From Pseudomonas entomophila (GTDB taxonomy: Bacteria; Pseudomonadota; Gammaproteobacteria; Pseudomonadales; Pseudomonadaceae), in the NCBI RefSeq assembly GCF_029478665.1, contig NZ_JARPQB010000035.1, forward strand, positions 1 to 60,078: a DNA stretch of 60,078 nt. The letters are read 5' to 3'. Under the pieces are notes generated by a model. That model did no database searches. It was not told where the DNA came from and saw only the letters and a program-made list of their open reading frames with translations. Numbering within the stretch: the stretch's first letter is position 1; each line of letters opens with the position of its first letter. Shown piece by piece: positions 58,802 to 60,078 of the stretch. The position numbers and the translations under genes are program-made.

Positions 58802-59625
58802 GGCAGGTCTCCGGTCACGATTACCTGGGCAATGGCGCGCTCGGCCAGCAAGTCGTCGAAGGGGGGGATGTTGCCGTCGCGTTCGATCAGGGTCGGCCGT
58901 GGGCCGATCCGCTGGATCAGTTGCCGGTACAACATCCACACCGGCTCGGCGATGCGGGCGTCATGGGAGTCGATCAGCAGGGTGCCCTGGTCGTCATGGC
59001 TGTGGCCGGCCAGGTGCACTTCGGTGACGGCCTGGGCAGGGAAACGTGCGAGGTAGTCCTGTGCGCTGAAACCGAGATTATGGGCACTGACGTGCACGTT
59101 GTTGACGTCCAGCAGCAGGCCGCAACCGGTGCGGCGGACCAGTTCGCCGAGAAAGTCGATCTCGTCCCAGTCGTGGCCGTCCAGGTGCAGGTAGTGGCTG
59201 GGGTTCTCGATGGAAATAGCGCGCCCCAATGCCTCCTGGGTGCGCTGGATATTCGTGCTGATACGGGCCAGCGCTTCGTGGCTGCGGGGGAAGGGCAGCA
59301 GGTCGGGGTGGTACTGGCCGCGCCAGGTCGACCAGGCCAGGTGCTCCGACACCAGTGCCGGGCGCACCTGTTCGATCAACAGGCGCAGGCGGCGCAGGTG
59401 TTCGATATCCGGTTCGGCGTCCGCCGCCAATGACAGCGCGACACCGTGCAGCGACAGCGGATGACGCTCGGCCATCCGCTGCAGCCAGGCAAGGCGCGGA
59501 CCACCGACCATGTAGTTCTCCGGATGGACTTCGAACCACAGCCCATCGGCGCGACAGGCCAAGGCCTGGGCATAGTGCTCGGCCTTGAGCCCGAGCCCGG
59601 CGCCCATCGTCGTGATCACGTTCAT
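58798..59625 (-). CDS. bufB: DUF692 multinuclear non-heme iron enzyme (BufB/HvfB-like)
   Basis: A 275-residue DUF692 TIM barrel. The metal-site residues appear in FEVHPENYM, LSLHGVALSL, SEHLAWS, ISIENPSHYL, LLLDVNNVHVSAHNLGF, EVHLAGHSHDDQG, DSHDARI and LIERDGNIPP. MNIO enzymes oxidise cysteines of RiPP precursors; the bufferin type turns Cys into thio-oxazole-like groups that bind copper. Operon order precursor, DUF692, DUF2063, DoxX is the known one. Confidence 0.92.
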   Translation of the reverse strand: MNVITTMGAGLGLKAEHYAQALACRADGLWFEVHPENYMVGGPRLAWLQRMAERHPLSLHGVALSLAADAEPDIEHLRRLRLLIEQVRPALVSEHLAWSTWRGQYHPDLLPFPRSHEALARISTNIQRTQEALGRAISIENPSHYLHLDGHDWDEIDFLGELVRRTGCGLLLDVNNVHVSAHNLGFSAQDYLARFPAQAVTEVHLAGHSHDDQGTLLIDSHDARIAEPVWMLYRQLIQRIGPRPTLIERDGNIPPFDDLLAERAIAQVIVTGDLP

Positions 59626-59641
59626 GGTCGGCGGCCTTTGT

Positions 59642-59926
59642 TCAGGACTTGATCGGGGTGAGCGAACCCATGCCGTTGGGGGTCTGGATCGACGTGCAGG
59701 TGCCGGTGGGGACGTTCTTCCAGTGCATGCCGTCGTAGTCTTTCTTGGCGCTGCCGGCGCAGGTGGTGCCGGCGCCGGCCTTGCAATCGTTCTTGCCGGC
59801 CATGGCGACGCCGTAGCATTTCTCCATGGCGGCGCCGGTGCCGGCTGGCTTGGTGTCGTCGGCCATGACGGTGCCGGCCAGTGCGGCAAGGGCGAGGGCG
59901 GCAGAGGCGAGGGCGAGGGTTTTCAT
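59642..59926 (-). CDS. bufA: DUF2282 bufferin-type precursor peptide
   Basis: A 94-residue precursor with a Sec signal (KTLALASAALALAALAGTVMA) and a core with four cysteines: MEKCYGVAMAGKNDCKAG, then TTCAGSAKKDYDG, then PTGTC. This is the DUF2282 cysteine pattern (C-x10-C-x7-C-x about 19-C). It is exported and probably becomes a metal-binding, thio-oxazole-bearing peptide once modified by the next gene product. The space before the window edge (59927-60078) must hold the promoter; a REP fragment begins at 60058. Confidence 0.9.
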   Translation of the reverse strand: MKTLALASAALALAALAGTVMADDTKPAGTGAAMEKCYGVAMAGKNDCKAGAGTTCAGSAKKDYDGMHWKNVPTGTCTSIQTPNGMGSLTPIKS

Positions 59927-60057
59927 GGTGGTGCTCTCCAGGGGAATTGGCCGAGGCGGTTTACCGGCGGCTCATGGAGTAGTTCGTGGCGGGGGCGGAT
60001 CGGGTTACAGGCGCAGGAAGTTTTTTTGTTCTTTTGCCTTGAGATTGTCTGCGCCTA

Positions 60058-60078
60058 TGAGATTGAGCGCCGCGCGCG
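60058..60078. repeat. REP fragment cut by the window edge
   Basis: The last 21 bases (ATGAGATTGAGCGCCGCGCG and on) match the left end of the GATGAATC REP family seen at 1545 and elsewhere. The rest lies outside. Confidence 0.6.

Overview
The window looks like chromosome of a Pseudomonas putida-group bacterium (P. entomophila, P. mosselii or P. soli are the nearest fits I can suggest). It is GC-rich, has the REP-type intergenic palindromes typical of this group, and carries the usual pseudomonad mix of LysR, AraC and LuxR regulators, exporters and a TonB receptor. No rRNA, tRNA, CRISPR array, intact insertion sequence or prophage was seen.

Region 1 (1-16.7 kb) is centred on a two-module non-ribosomal peptide synthetase (6431-12769). 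Divergent from it lie a LuxR regulator and an OprM/NodT-type outer-membrane lipoprotein. The domain order (starter-like C, A for Leu, T, dual C/E, A probably for Glu/Gln, T, no thioesterase) matches the initiating gene of split Pseudomonas cyclic-lipopeptide systems (entolysin, xantholysin type). The elongating and terminating synthetases and the MacAB pump must lie elsewhere. Nearby is an MbtH-thioesterase pair behind a probable PvdS iron-starvation promoter, then an isochorismatase-like hydrolase and a DUF1615 lipoprotein that seems to start at CTG. The first 4 kb holds an Lrp/LysE exporter pair, a DoxX plus ferric-reductase-like membrane pair, and an AraC regulator.

Region 2 (16.8-31.5 kb) starts with a LysR-controlled operon of an MFS exporter, a heme-oxygenase-like diiron protein and an ATP-grasp ligase. 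This is a compact, apparently uncharacterised small-molecule pathway. A Fur-box TonB siderophore receptor follows, then a periplasmic operon (lipoprotein cytochrome c, Tat-exported ALO-type FAD oxidase, Tat-exported DSD1-like PLP protein), a SphA/MetA-type outer-membrane protein with a divergent AraC regulator, glutaminase B and a UPF0303 protein.

Region 3 (31.8-42.7 kb) is the most accessory-looking part. It has a cupin, two PD-(D/E)XK-like proteins in tandem (the second with lower GC), an arsC remnant, a P-loop kinase-like protein, an Arg/Tyr-rich secreted protein, an adenylation-thiolation-acyltransferase membrane fusion (35582-38380), a 751-residue zinc-ribbon protein with a nuclease-like C-terminus, DUF1289 and PhyH proteins, and a 164-bp MITE-like inverted repeat whose two ends supply the stop codons of both flanking genes.

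Region 4 (42.9-51.7 kb) holds an OsmC-YcaO fusion, two tandem genes for tiny secreted four-cysteine peptides with their own terminator, a MerR-methyltransferase fusion with a GNAT enzyme, an MscS channel, a divergent SDR, a LysR regulator and a tautomerase.

Region 5 (52-60 kb) contains an RpiR-controlled polar-amino-acid ABC importer with an embedded M14 deacylase, and a bufferin-type RiPP operon (DUF2282 precursor, DUF692 MNIO enzyme, DUF2063 partner, DoxX protein). The best candidates for undescribed biology are the MFS/HDO/ATP-grasp operon, the A-T-acyltransferase fusion, the twin Cys-rich peptides and the zinc-ribbon nuclease-like protein.
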